This document shows positions 1 to 5,749 of a stretch of 5,749 nt of DNA, piece by piece; position 1 is the stretch's first letter, and each line of letters starts with the position of its first letter. Under the pieces are notes generated by a model that ran no database searches, had not been told where the DNA came from, and was given only the letters and a program-made list of their open reading frames with translations. The DNA comes from an uncultured Clostridia bacterium (GTDB taxonomy: Bacteria > Bacillota > Clostridia > TANB77 > CAG-508), in the NCBI GenBank assembly GCA_944391895.1, contig CALXVF010000084.1, positions 1-5,749 on the forward strand, given 5' to 3'. The position numbers and the translations under genes were made by a program.

Positions 1-504
1 GGATGTAGAAATTGTACTAGTTATGGAGTAAAAGTTACAAGGGAATTGGCATATAATTTATCAAGAAGAAATATAATAACAGTAAGTGGACTGGCTAAGG
101 GAATAGATACATACTGTCATATAGGAACAATACTAGTAAAAGGTAGAACAATAGCTGTAGTAGCACATGGATTAGATATGATTTACCCTGCTGAAAATAG
201 AAATCTGGCCAAGAAAATTATAGAGTGTGGAGGGGCAATTGTATCTGAGTATGATGTAGGAACAAAACCATTAAAAGAACATTTTCCAGCAAGAAATAGA
301 ATTATTAGCGGATTGGCTGAAAAGATTGTAATTGTAGAAGCAGGAGAAAAAAGCGGAGCGTTAATTACTGCAGATTTTGCACTAGAACAAGGAAGGGATG
401 TTTATGCTATTCCAGGAAATATATTTTCAGAAAAATCTATAGGAACGAATAAACTAATTAAACAAGGTGCGAATCTCTTAAGTAGCTACGAAGAACTATT
501 ATAG
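1..504 (+). CDS. dprA: DNA-processing protein DprA, 3' part (5' end outside window)
   Basis: DprA (Smf) binds single-stranded DNA and loads RecA during natural transformation; in non-competent bacteria its role is less clear. The frame is open from base 1, giving 167 residues before TAG at 502-504. The TTG at 46 is inside the conserved fold, so the true start is upstream. Family motifs of the Rossmann-like domain appear in order (window residue numbers): GCRNCTSYG 1-9, matching the usual GSR segment but with Cys for Ser; SGLAKGID 29-36; HGLDMIYPAEN 56-66; FPARNRIISGL 95-105; VEAGEKSGALIT 112-123; ALEQGRDVYAIPG 127-139; then GTNKLIKQGA near the end. The protein stops directly after this domain, so the C-terminal winged-helix (DML1-like) domain found in many DprA proteins is absent; short forms such as the streptococcal protein are also known. 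No remnant of that domain follows the stop. The N-terminal SAM-like part cannot be seen. Identification is firm. Confidence 0.95.
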   Translation, partial: GCRNCTSYGVKVTRELAYNLSRRNIITVSGLAKGIDTYCHIGTILVKGRTIAVVAHGLDMIYPAENRNLAKKIIECGGAIVSEYDVGTKPLKEHFPARNRIISGLAEKIVIVEAGEKSGALITADFALEQGRDVYAIPGNIFSEKSIGTNKLIKQGANLLSSYEELL

Positions 505-523
505 CATAAGCGAAGTTTTAAAA

Positions 524-697
524 TATAATTTACAAATATTATTAATTTTCAAAATGTATATTAGATTTCGCAGTTCTGCGTGAGCGTTCAAACGAGCCGA
601 AAGGATTTCGGCGAAGTGCGTTTGGAGCGTAGCGACCGCAAGGAACTAGAAATCTAAATATACATTTAAAATAAATTCATAATATTTGTAAATTATA
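524..697. repeat. Nested palindrome: AT-rich inverted arms around a GC-rich hairpin core
   Basis: Left arm 524-569 is the near-perfect reverse complement of right arm 649-697. The outermost 19 bases pair without error (TATAATTTACAAATATTAT at 524-542 with 679-697). Further paired blocks are 544-548 with 673-677, 552-561 with 658-667, and 562-569 with 649-656. That makes 42 Watson-Crick pairs, interrupted by one mismatch, a small internal loop and a one-base bulge. The arms hold about 10% GC by hand count, while the enclosed core (570-648) is about 56% GC and folds on itself. There is no T-run after the structure, so it is not a standard terminator, although it sits just after dprA. The outer ends read TA, which would fit insertion at a TA dinucleotide, but no longer target duplication is visible. 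A dispersed intergenic repeat (MITE- or REP-like) or a structured RNA are the likeliest explanations; copy number cannot be judged from one window. Confidence 0.85.
570..648. other. GC-rich structured core of the palindrome (possible RNA or cruciform)
   Basis: The core folds as a stack of helices. The apex is GCCGAAA (596-602) with TTTCGGC (606-612), 7 bp around a GGA loop. Below it CAAACG (589-594) pairs with CGTTTG (619-624), extended by a T-G and a T-A pair (587-588 with 625-626). Below that TGCG (577-580) pairs with CGCA (637-640), and AGTTC (572-576) with GAACT (643-647). The side bulges are asymmetric (595 against 613-618; 581-586 against 627-636), so the two strands are not equivalent, which fits an RNA more than a plain DNA palindrome. 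GAGCG occurs on both sides (582-586, 625-629). No open frame of useful length or ribosome binding site was found inside. Function is not recognised. Confidence 0.6.
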
Positions 698-734
698 ATT
701 AAGATTTAGAATATTAAAATTGTTGGTCAAAAGA

Positions 735-763
735 TTGTATTATTTTAAATTTTGTAATATAAT
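735..763 (+). promoter_or_regulatory. Predicted sigma-A type promoter for the PBP-cysS operon
   Basis: A perfect -10 box TATAAT lies at 758-763, and 17 bases upstream is TTGTAT (735-740), which keeps the TTG of the -35 consensus but not the rest. Transcription would start near 770, giving a leader of roughly 29 bases before the ATG at 799. The leader is too short for a riboswitch or T-box. The local DNA is so AT-rich that alternative -10 boxes exist (for example TAATAT at 755-760), so the exact position is a prediction. Confidence 0.6.
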
Positions 764-784
764 ATAGCACGAGTAGTTTTGTCT

Positions 785-791
785 AAGGAGG
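785..791 (+). promoter_or_regulatory. Ribosome binding site of the PBP gene
   Basis: AAGGAGG is a near-perfect anti-16S match placed 7 bases before the ATG at 799. It fixes the start of the penicillin-binding protein at the first Met of a Lys-rich cytoplasmic tail rather than at a later Met. Confidence 0.9.
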
Positions 792-798
792 AAAATAA

Positions 799-3444
799 AT
801 GGAAGAAAAAAATAAAAAAACAAAAACAACTAGCAAGGCAAAAAATACTACAAAAACAAACCCTAAAAAAGAAAAAGATATTAAAAGATTAGAAAAGCAA
901 AAAAAGAAAGAAGATAAAAAGAAAAATAGAAAACATCCAAAATTATGGTTAGCATTTAAAATATTCTTGATTATTATGCTAATTCTAATCATTGCTGGAA
1001 TTGCTGCTTTTTGCGCAGTATTCTTTAGTGATGAATGGACAATTACTAAAGAACAATTATTAAGTGACAAAGGACTTAAAATGGTTGACCTAGAAGGTAA
1101 TGAAGTGGCAAATCTCACAGGTGATGAAATTACGAAAAAGGTAACATTGTCTGAAATGAGCAAATTACCAGATGCATTTATTGCAATAGAGGACAAAAGA
1201 TTTTATGAACACGGAGGAGTAGACATAAAAAGAACAGCTAGTGCAATAATCAACTATGGAATTTCAATTGTCACAGGAAAAGACGCATCATTTGGTGGAA
1301 GTACTATAACTCAACAATTAGTAAAAATAACAATGAATGATGATGCTAGAGGCGGATGGGCCGGAATCGAAAGAAAAATAAGAGAATGGTCTAGAGCTAT
1401 GCAAGTAGAAGATATGCTAGAAAAAGATCAAATACTAGAAAGATATTTGAATAGAATTTACCTAGGTTCATCAGGTGGATTAGAGGTAAGGGGCGTTGAA
1501 TCTGCTGCTAATTATTATTTCAATAAAAAGGCAAGTGAGTTAGATATTGCACAATGTGCTTTCCTAGCTGGAATAAACCATTCACCTAACTTATATAATC
1601 CTTTCGATGATTCATTAGATAATGACCAAACAATAATAGATAGAACAACTACAGTTTTATATGAAATGAAGGATCAAGGAAAAATTACTGAAGAAGAGTA
1701 TAATGCTGCTGTAGAGGAAACAAAAAATGGTTTAGCATTTACTAAAGGTTCTGCTTCAAATGGAAATAGTTCATTATCTTATCATGCAGCTGCTGCACTA
1801 AATCAAGTTGCAGAAGAGATGTCTGAAAAAGAAGATATATCATATTCAGAAGCAAGAGAATTATTAGTAAATAGTGGATATACAATATATACAACAGTTG
1901 ATAAAGATATACAAAGCGCAATGGAAGAAGAATTTAAAAATCCAGATCATATAATAAGTTCAAATGGTCAAACTATCCAATCTGCAATGGTAATAATAGA
2001 CCCATCAACAGGCTATGTTGTAGCTGAAGTTGGAGGACTTGGAGAAAATCAAGATACACTAGGTCAAAACAGAGGTGTAGATAGTGGAAGACAACCAGGT
2101 TCATCATTTAAACCATTAGTTACAGTTGGACCAGGACTTGAAAATGGAACTATTACTGCTGCTACACTATTTGATGATACAAGAACAACTTTTGGAACAG
2201 AATATAGACCAAAGAATGATAGCAATAAATACTTGGGAATATCATCAATGAGAGAAATACTTAAACATTCATCTAACGTACCAGAAGTTAAACTATTATC
2301 ATTACTAGGAATAGATAAGTCAGTTGAATTTTTATCAAAAATAGACATTGATATTCCAGAAGCAAATAAGGATTTAGCATTAGCATTAGGAACACCTTCA
2401 GTAACACCACTTCAAATGGCTGCAGGATTTGCTATGATTGCAAATGGTGGAGTATACATAACACCAACATTCTATACAAAAGTTGTAGATCAAGATGGTA
2501 ATACAGTAATGGAAGCTACTCAAGAAAAAACTAGAGTTATGTCAGAAGGAAATGCTTATATAGAAACATCAATGCTCGAAGGTCCTATAAATGGAGGAAC
2601 AGCATATCAATTTAGAGGTGTTTTAGGGAATATGGCTGTTGCTGGAAAAACAGGAACAACAGATAAGAAAAAAGATAGATGGTTCTGTGGATTTACACCA
2701 TATTATGCAGCAGCTTGCTGGTATGGATATGACCAACCACAGGTAGTTGGTACTTATGGAAGTAACCCAGCAGCAAGAATTTGGTTTCCAGTTATGAAAG
2801 AAGCAAATGCAGATAAAGAAGCAAAAGACTTTGAACAGCCAGATAATATAGTATCAGCAAAAATATGTAAAAATACTGGTAAAAAGGCAACAGATAAATG
2901 TAAAAACACATATACAGAAATATTTGTAAAAGGAACTGTTCCAGAAGATTGCACTGGACATACAACAATAAAAATTTGTAAAGAAACAAATAAGGTTGCA
3001 ACTGAATTTTGTCCAGATACAGAAGAAAAAGTATTTGCAGAAGAAATAGATACAGAAAAAGCTGGAAACTGGAAAACAGATGGAGGAGAAAACAAAAATA
3101 CACCACCGACAGATGTATGTGATGTTCATACAAAAGCACCAGAAGTAGATGTGCCTGTTGTAGTTGGAAAAACTAAAGATGCAGCAAAAAAAGCATTAGA
3201 AGATGCAGGCTTTAAGGTAAAAATACTTGAAGATGAAGATAGTACTAAGGCAAAAAATATAGTATTAAAGCAAAGCGCAACAAAAGCGGCAAAAGGTGCA
3301 ACTATTACAATAACTGTTAATACTTATAGTGGAGGAGGTACAAAACCACCATCAAATACGGTAGATAATTCGACAGTAGAAGACCCTAAACCGCCTAGTG
3401 GAACAGGAAATAATACTGTTACAAATGACACAACAGAAGATTAG
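799..3444 (+). CDS. Bifunctional class A penicillin-binding protein (PBP1A type) with PASTA domain
   Basis: This enzyme polymerises lipid II into glycan strands and cross-links the stem peptides outside the membrane. It has 881 residues. In order: a Lys-rich cytoplasmic tail (1-47); one membrane anchor (about 48-76); a GT51 glycosyltransferase domain (about 95-275) with catalytic Glu131 in EDKRFYEHGG, GGSTITQQLVK at 166-176 and RKIRE at 192-196; a linker; and a transpeptidase domain (about 390-670) with catalytic Ser435 in SSFK (435-438), SSN at 491-493 and KTGT at 617-620. All catalytic motifs are intact. A Cys-containing segment follows (689-777), then one PASTA domain (about 783-842) and a Thr/Pro/Gly/Asn-rich tail to 881. 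PASTA domains in related proteins bind or sense peptidoglycan or beta-lactams; the role here is inferred. Gram-positive names for such genes vary (ponA, mrcA, pbp1A), so no symbol is assigned. It is the first gene of a likely operon with cysS. Confidence 0.97.
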   Translation: MEEKNKKTKTTSKAKNTTKTNPKKEKDIKRLEKQKKKEDKKKNRKHPKLWLAFKIFLIIMLILIIAGIAAFCAVFFSDEWTITKEQLLSDKGLKMVDLEGNEVANLTGDEITKKVTLSEMSKLPDAFIAIEDKRFYEHGGVDIKRTASAIINYGISIVTGKDASFGGSTITQQLVKITMNDDARGGWAGIERKIREWSRAMQVEDMLEKDQILERYLNRIYLGSSGGLEVRGVESAANYYFNKKASELDIAQCAFLAGINHSPNLYNPFDDSLDNDQTIIDRTTTVLYEMKDQGKITEEEYNAAVEETKNGLAFTKGSASNGNSSLSYHAAAALNQVAEEMSEKEDISYSEARELLVNSGYTIYTTVDKDIQSAMEEEFKNPDHIISSNGQTIQSAMVIIDPSTGYVVAEVGGLGENQDTLGQNRGVDSGRQPGSSFKPLVTVGPGLENGTITAATLFDDTRTTFGTEYRPKNDSNKYLGISSMREILKHSSNVPEVKLLSLLGIDKSVEFLSKIDIDIPEANKDLALALGTPSVTPLQMAAGFAMIANGGVYITPTFYTKVVDQDGNTVMEATQEKTRVMSEGNAYIETSMLEGPINGGTAYQFRGVLGNMAVAGKTGTTDKKKDRWFCGFTPYYAAACWYGYDQPQVVGTYGSNPAARIWFPVMKEANADKEAKDFEQPDNIVSAKICKNTGKKATDKCKNTYTEIFVKGTVPEDCTGHTTIKICKETNKVATEFCPDTEEKVFAEEIDTEKAGNWKTDGGENKNTPPTDVCDVHTKAPEVDVPVVVGKTKDAAKKALEDAGFKVKILEDEDSTKAKNIVLKQSATKAAKGATITITVNTYSGGGTKPPSNTVDNSTVEDPKPPSGTGNNTVTNDTTED
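2863..3129 (+). other. Tandem Cys-x10-Cys ... CxxH modules in the PBP linker
   Basis: Between the transpeptidase and PASTA domains the protein carries two related modules. Module 1 has ICKNTGKKATDKC (residues 689-701) followed by PEDCTGH (715-721). Module 2 has ICKETNKVATEFC (726-738) followed, after a longer spacer, by TDVCDVH (771-777). The shared pattern is C-x10-C, then C-x2-H: Cys690, Cys701, Cys718, His721 and Cys727, Cys738, Cys774, His777. From memory, one such module is common after the transpeptidase domain of Firmicute PBP1A proteins; two in tandem look like an internal duplication. Extracellular disulfides or metal binding are possible, but neither is shown. Confidence 0.7.
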
Positions 3445-3459
3445 TATCAAAGAGTAAAT

Positions 3460-3464
3460 AGGAG
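3460..3464 (+). promoter_or_regulatory. Ribosome binding site of cysS
   Basis: AGGAG lies 6 bases before the ATG at 3471, inside the 26-base gap after the PBP stop codon. The gap leaves no room for a T-box leader, although cysS genes of Firmicutes are often controlled that way. Confidence 0.85.
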
Positions 3465-3470
3465 AGTGTA

Positions 3471-4868
3471 ATGAAAATTCAAATATATAATACTTTGACA
3501 CATTCAAAAGAAGAGTTTATCCCTATAGATAAGGAAAAAATAAAAATATATAGCTGTGGACCAACTGTCTACAGCTATGCCCATATTGGGAATTTCAGAA
3601 CTTACGTTTTTGTAGATAGCCTAAGAAGAATGTTCAAATATAATGGGTATAACCTAGAACATGTGATGAATATTACAGATGTAGGACATTTAACATCTGA
3701 TGCAGATACAGGCGAAGACAAAATGGAAAAGGCTGCAAGAAAAGAAGGAAAGAACCCTTTCGAGATAGCGGATTTTTATACAAAAGCATTTATGGAAGAT
3801 ATGCAAAAATTAAATATAGATATGCCGAATATTATTTCAAAAGCAACAGATAATATAGAAGAAATGCTAGAAATGGTAAAAGAAATTATAGACAAAGGAT
3901 ATGCTTATGAAACAAGCAAAGGAATATATTTTGATGTTTCAAAACTAGATAAATATCCGGTACTTTCTAATAATAAAGTGGAAGGGCAAGAAGCAGGAGC
4001 TAGAATCGAGGTAGATCCAGAGAAAAAAAATCCATATGATTTTGCTATATGGATAAAAGCACCAGAAAATCACATAATGAAATGGGATAGCCCATGGGGT
4101 AAATCATATCCGGGGTGGCATTTAGAGTGCTCTGCAATAGGAAGAAAGTTCTTAGGTAAACACTTTGATATTCATACAGGAGGGGTTGACCATATTCCAA
4201 TACATCATGAAAACGAAATAGCACAGAGCAAAGGGGCTAATGGAATAATACCAGCAAATTATTGGATGCATTGTGAATTCCTTTTAGTAGATGGCGGAAA
4301 AATGTCAAAATCACTTGGAAACATATATACTCTTAAAGAATTAAAAGAAAAAGGAATTGAACCTTTAGCATATAAACTATTTTGCTTTTCTTCACATTAT
4401 AGAAATAAATTGAACTTTACATTCGATGGAGTAAAAGCTGCTCAAATATCTCTAAATAGATTAAGAGAAGCGTATTTAAAACACAAAGAAGGCAATAATG
4501 AAATAGAGGAAAGCATAATTAAGTCATATGAAAATAAATTTCATGAAGCAATAAATGATGATTTAAATATTCCATTTGCCTTAAGTATTGTATGGGAAGT
4601 AGCGAAAGAAAATAATAAATCTAAAGATTATGCTATCTTACTTGAAAAATTTGATAATGTATTAGGATTAGATTTAATAAATAGTGAAAAATACAATAAA
4701 GTAGATATTGAAATTCCAGAAAATGTAGAAAGATTAATAGAAGAAAGAAAAATAGCAAGACAAGAAAAAAATTGGGTAAAATCAGATGAGATAAGAGATA
4801 AAATAAAAGAATTAGGATATGCAGTAAAAGATACAGCAAATGGGATGGAAATTGAAAAGATACAGTAG
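3471..4868 (+). CDS. cysS: Cysteinyl-tRNA synthetase
   Basis: This cytoplasmic class I aminoacyl-tRNA synthetase charges tRNA-Cys with cysteine using ATP. The 465 residues match the usual bacterial length. The class I signature appears as HIGN (38-41, a common form in this family) and KMSKS (277-281). The zinc site that selects cysteine is complete: Cys29 in SCGPTVYS, Cys220 in GWHLECSA, and His245 and Glu249 in HHENEIAQS, equivalent to Cys28, Cys209, His234 and Glu238 of the E. coli enzyme. HTGGVDH (235-241) is also typical. The C-terminal part (about 310-465) is the helical DALR-type and anticodon-binding region and is intact, ending in a short Lys/Glu-rich tail. The start is supported by AGGAG 6 bases upstream. 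The gene sits 26 bases after the PBP gene and 9 bases before the next, so it is probably co-transcribed with both. Elsewhere in Firmicutes cysS often neighbours cysE or a Mini-III ribonuclease gene; neither is seen here. Confidence 0.98.
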   Translation: MKIQIYNTLTHSKEEFIPIDKEKIKIYSCGPTVYSYAHIGNFRTYVFVDSLRRMFKYNGYNLEHVMNITDVGHLTSDADTGEDKMEKAARKEGKNPFEIADFYTKAFMEDMQKLNIDMPNIISKATDNIEEMLEMVKEIIDKGYAYETSKGIYFDVSKLDKYPVLSNNKVEGQEAGARIEVDPEKKNPYDFAIWIKAPENHIMKWDSPWGKSYPGWHLECSAIGRKFLGKHFDIHTGGVDHIPIHHENEIAQSKGANGIIPANYWMHCEFLLVDGGKMSKSLGNIYTLKELKEKGIEPLAYKLFCFSSHYRNKLNFTFDGVKAAQISLNRLREAYLKHKEGNNEIEESIIKSYENKFHEAINDDLNIPFALSIVWEVAKENNKSKDYAILLEKFDNVLGLDLINSEKYNKVDIEIPENVERLIEERKIARQEKNWVKSDEIRDKIKELGYAVKDTANGMEIEKIQ

Positions 4869-4872
4869 GAGG
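4867..4872 (+). promoter_or_regulatory. Ribosome binding site overlapping the cysS stop codon
   Basis: AGGAGG begins inside the TAG stop of cysS (4866-4868) and ends 5 bases before the ATG at 4878. Ribosomes finishing cysS therefore stop on the binding site of the next gene, which suggests translational coupling and supports the start at 4878. Confidence 0.85.
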
Positions 4873-4877
4873 AAGAA

Positions 4878-5749
4878 ATGGAGAAAGAAATTAGACTATC
4901 ATTTTTTAAGAGATTAAAAATGAGCATATTCGATTTTGATAAATATCATGTTATAGCAGGAGAGGGCTTAGGAAGAGCAATGATGTATTTAGTGAAATTA
5001 ATTTTATTATTTTCACTAATTATGTCATTGGCATATGTATTCAAATTTTCACAAATAATAGATGAGGCAATGAACTATGTTCAAGACCAAGTACCCAATT
5101 TCTATTTTCAAGATAATACTTTCAATATAGAGAGTGAAAATGATGTAATAATAGAAAATCACGAGTATATGGATTTCAAAATAATTCTTTCAAATGCAGA
5201 AACATATAATGAAGATGAAATGAGAGATTTTGACGGAATGGTTGTTACTTTAACAAAGAACAATATACTTTTAAAACAAGCAAATAGTACAAGCATTATT
5301 ACACAAAGTTATGAAGAAATAAGCAATACTTTTGATGTTAATCAGATTAATAAAGAATTTATACTAAACTATGCTAATGGAGAAAACGGTTATACATTAC
5401 TTGCAAATGTATTTGCAGTTGTATTTGTATCAATATTCTTAACTTATTTTATGACAGGAATATTAGATACAATAGCTTTATCTTTACTAGGCTTTATTAT
5501 AACCAGAATAATCAGATTGCCACTAAAATATGGTGCAATATACAGTATAAGTATATCAGCAATTACATTATCTGTAATAATAAATCTAATATATATGATA
5601 ACAAATTTATTTACAGGATTTGTTATCCCATACTTCCAAATAATGTACACACTAGTCTCATACGTATATCTAATAGCAGTACTATTAATTATGCGTTCTG
5701 AAATAATAAAAAAGAAAGTACAAATACAAGTACAAATTCTTAATAAAGA
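4878..5749 (+). CDS. DUF1189-like multi-pass membrane protein, 3' end outside window
   Basis: The frame is open for 290 codons from the ATG at 4878 and has no stop before the window ends. A short cytoplasmic N-terminus with SFFKRLKMSIFDFDKYH (8-24) and GEGLGRAMMYL leads into a first membrane helix (about 34-54). An extracytoplasmic domain of about 115 residues follows (55-172), then four closely spaced hydrophobic segments (about 173-193, 195-211, 219-245 and 254-273) and a basic cytoplasmic tail starting RSEIIKKK. There are no catalytic or metal-binding motifs. This layout, including the NFYFQDNTFNIES stretch in the outer domain, resembles the DUF1189 family of Firmicutes as I remember it; a profile search would settle it. 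Function is unknown, and proximity to a cell-wall synthase gene hints at, but does not prove, an envelope role. Little beyond residue 290 is probably missing, since the last helix and the basic tail are already present. Coding potential is supported by the ribosome binding site, the 9-base gap and coherent topology. Confidence 0.85.
   Translation, partial: MEKEIRLSFFKRLKMSIFDFDKYHVIAGEGLGRAMMYLVKLILLFSLIMSLAYVFKFSQIIDEAMNYVQDQVPNFYFQDNTFNIESENDVIIENHEYMDFKIILSNAETYNEDEMRDFDGMVVTLTKNNILLKQANSTSIITQSYEEISNTFDVNQINKEFILNYANGENGYTLLANVFAVVFVSIFLTYFMTGILDTIALSLLGFIITRIIRLPLKYGAIYSISISAITLSVIINLIYMITNLFTGFVIPYFQIMYTLVSYVYLIAVLLIMRSEIIKKKVQIQVQILNK

Noticed and set aside
46..48. TTG as the start codon of dprA
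   Set aside because: The same frame is open to base 1, and residues before TTG match the conserved start of the DprA fold, so the true start lies upstream of the window.
524..697. Rho-independent terminator for dprA
   Set aside because: The structure is far too long, its base is AT-rich rather than GC-rich, and no T-run follows it. Some termination effect cannot be excluded.
505..798. CRISPR array or T-box/riboswitch leader
   Set aside because: There is one inverted repeat and no series of spaced direct repeats. The predicted transcript start near 770 leaves too short a leader for a riboswitch.
783..1196. Minus-strand open frame opposite the start of the PBP gene
   Set aside because: It reads as Phe/Ser/Leu-rich low complexity, the mirror of the Lys-rich tail and membrane anchor, and it lies over a gene with intact catalytic motifs.
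2064..2348. Minus-strand open frame opposite the transpeptidase domain
   Set aside because: It covers the catalytic SSFK region of the true gene and has no recognisable domain.
2754..3139. Three overlapping minus-strand open frames opposite the 3' part of the PBP gene
   Set aside because: They arise from AT-rich codons of the Cys-module region, have biased composition (Leu, Phe, Tyr, Cys) and show no family motif.
4628..4927. Minus-strand open frames across the cysS end and the next gene start
   Set aside because: They overlap two supported genes and their ribosome binding sites, and the product is low-complexity Ser/Phe/Leu.
5444..5650. Minus-strand open frame within the membrane protein gene
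   Set aside because: It lies opposite the transmembrane helices of the plus-strand gene, which has a good start, ribosome binding site and topology.

Overview
The window looks like a low-GC Gram-positive chromosome of the Clostridia/Firmicutes type. The DNA is very AT-rich, Arg is mostly AGA and Ile mostly ATA, and the Shine-Dalgarno sequences are strong (AAGGAGG, AGGAGG). The class A penicillin-binding protein carries a PASTA domain, as in Gram-positive bacteria. No species can be named from the sequence alone.

Layout, all genes on the + strand: (1) 1-504, the 3' part of dprA, which encodes the DNA-processing protein; its 5' end lies outside the window and it ends without a C-terminal winged-helix domain. 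(2) 505-798, a gene-free stretch of 294 bases. It holds a 174-bp nested palindrome (524-697) with two arms of about 10% GC that pair almost completely around a 79-bp core of about 56% GC. A promoter (735-763) and a strong ribosome binding site follow. (3) 799-3444, a complete bifunctional class A penicillin-binding protein (PBP1A type) with a tandem Cys-x10-Cys module and one PASTA domain. (4) 3471-4868, complete cysS (cysteinyl-tRNA synthetase). (5) 4878-5749, a multi-pass membrane protein that looks like the DUF1189 family and runs off the right end without a stop.

The PBP, cysS and membrane-protein genes are separated by only 26 and 9 bases. Each has its own Shine-Dalgarno sequence, so they are probably one transcript starting near 770. 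The grouping joins cell-wall synthesis, a housekeeping aminoacyl-tRNA synthetase and an envelope protein of unknown role; it does not by itself define a pathway.

The genes are ordinary core genes, and I see no phage, CRISPR, toxin-antitoxin or defence system. The one structure that genes do not explain is the nested palindrome between dprA and the PBP gene. It looks like a dispersed intergenic repeat (MITE- or REP-like) or a structured RNA, and it is the item most worth following up.
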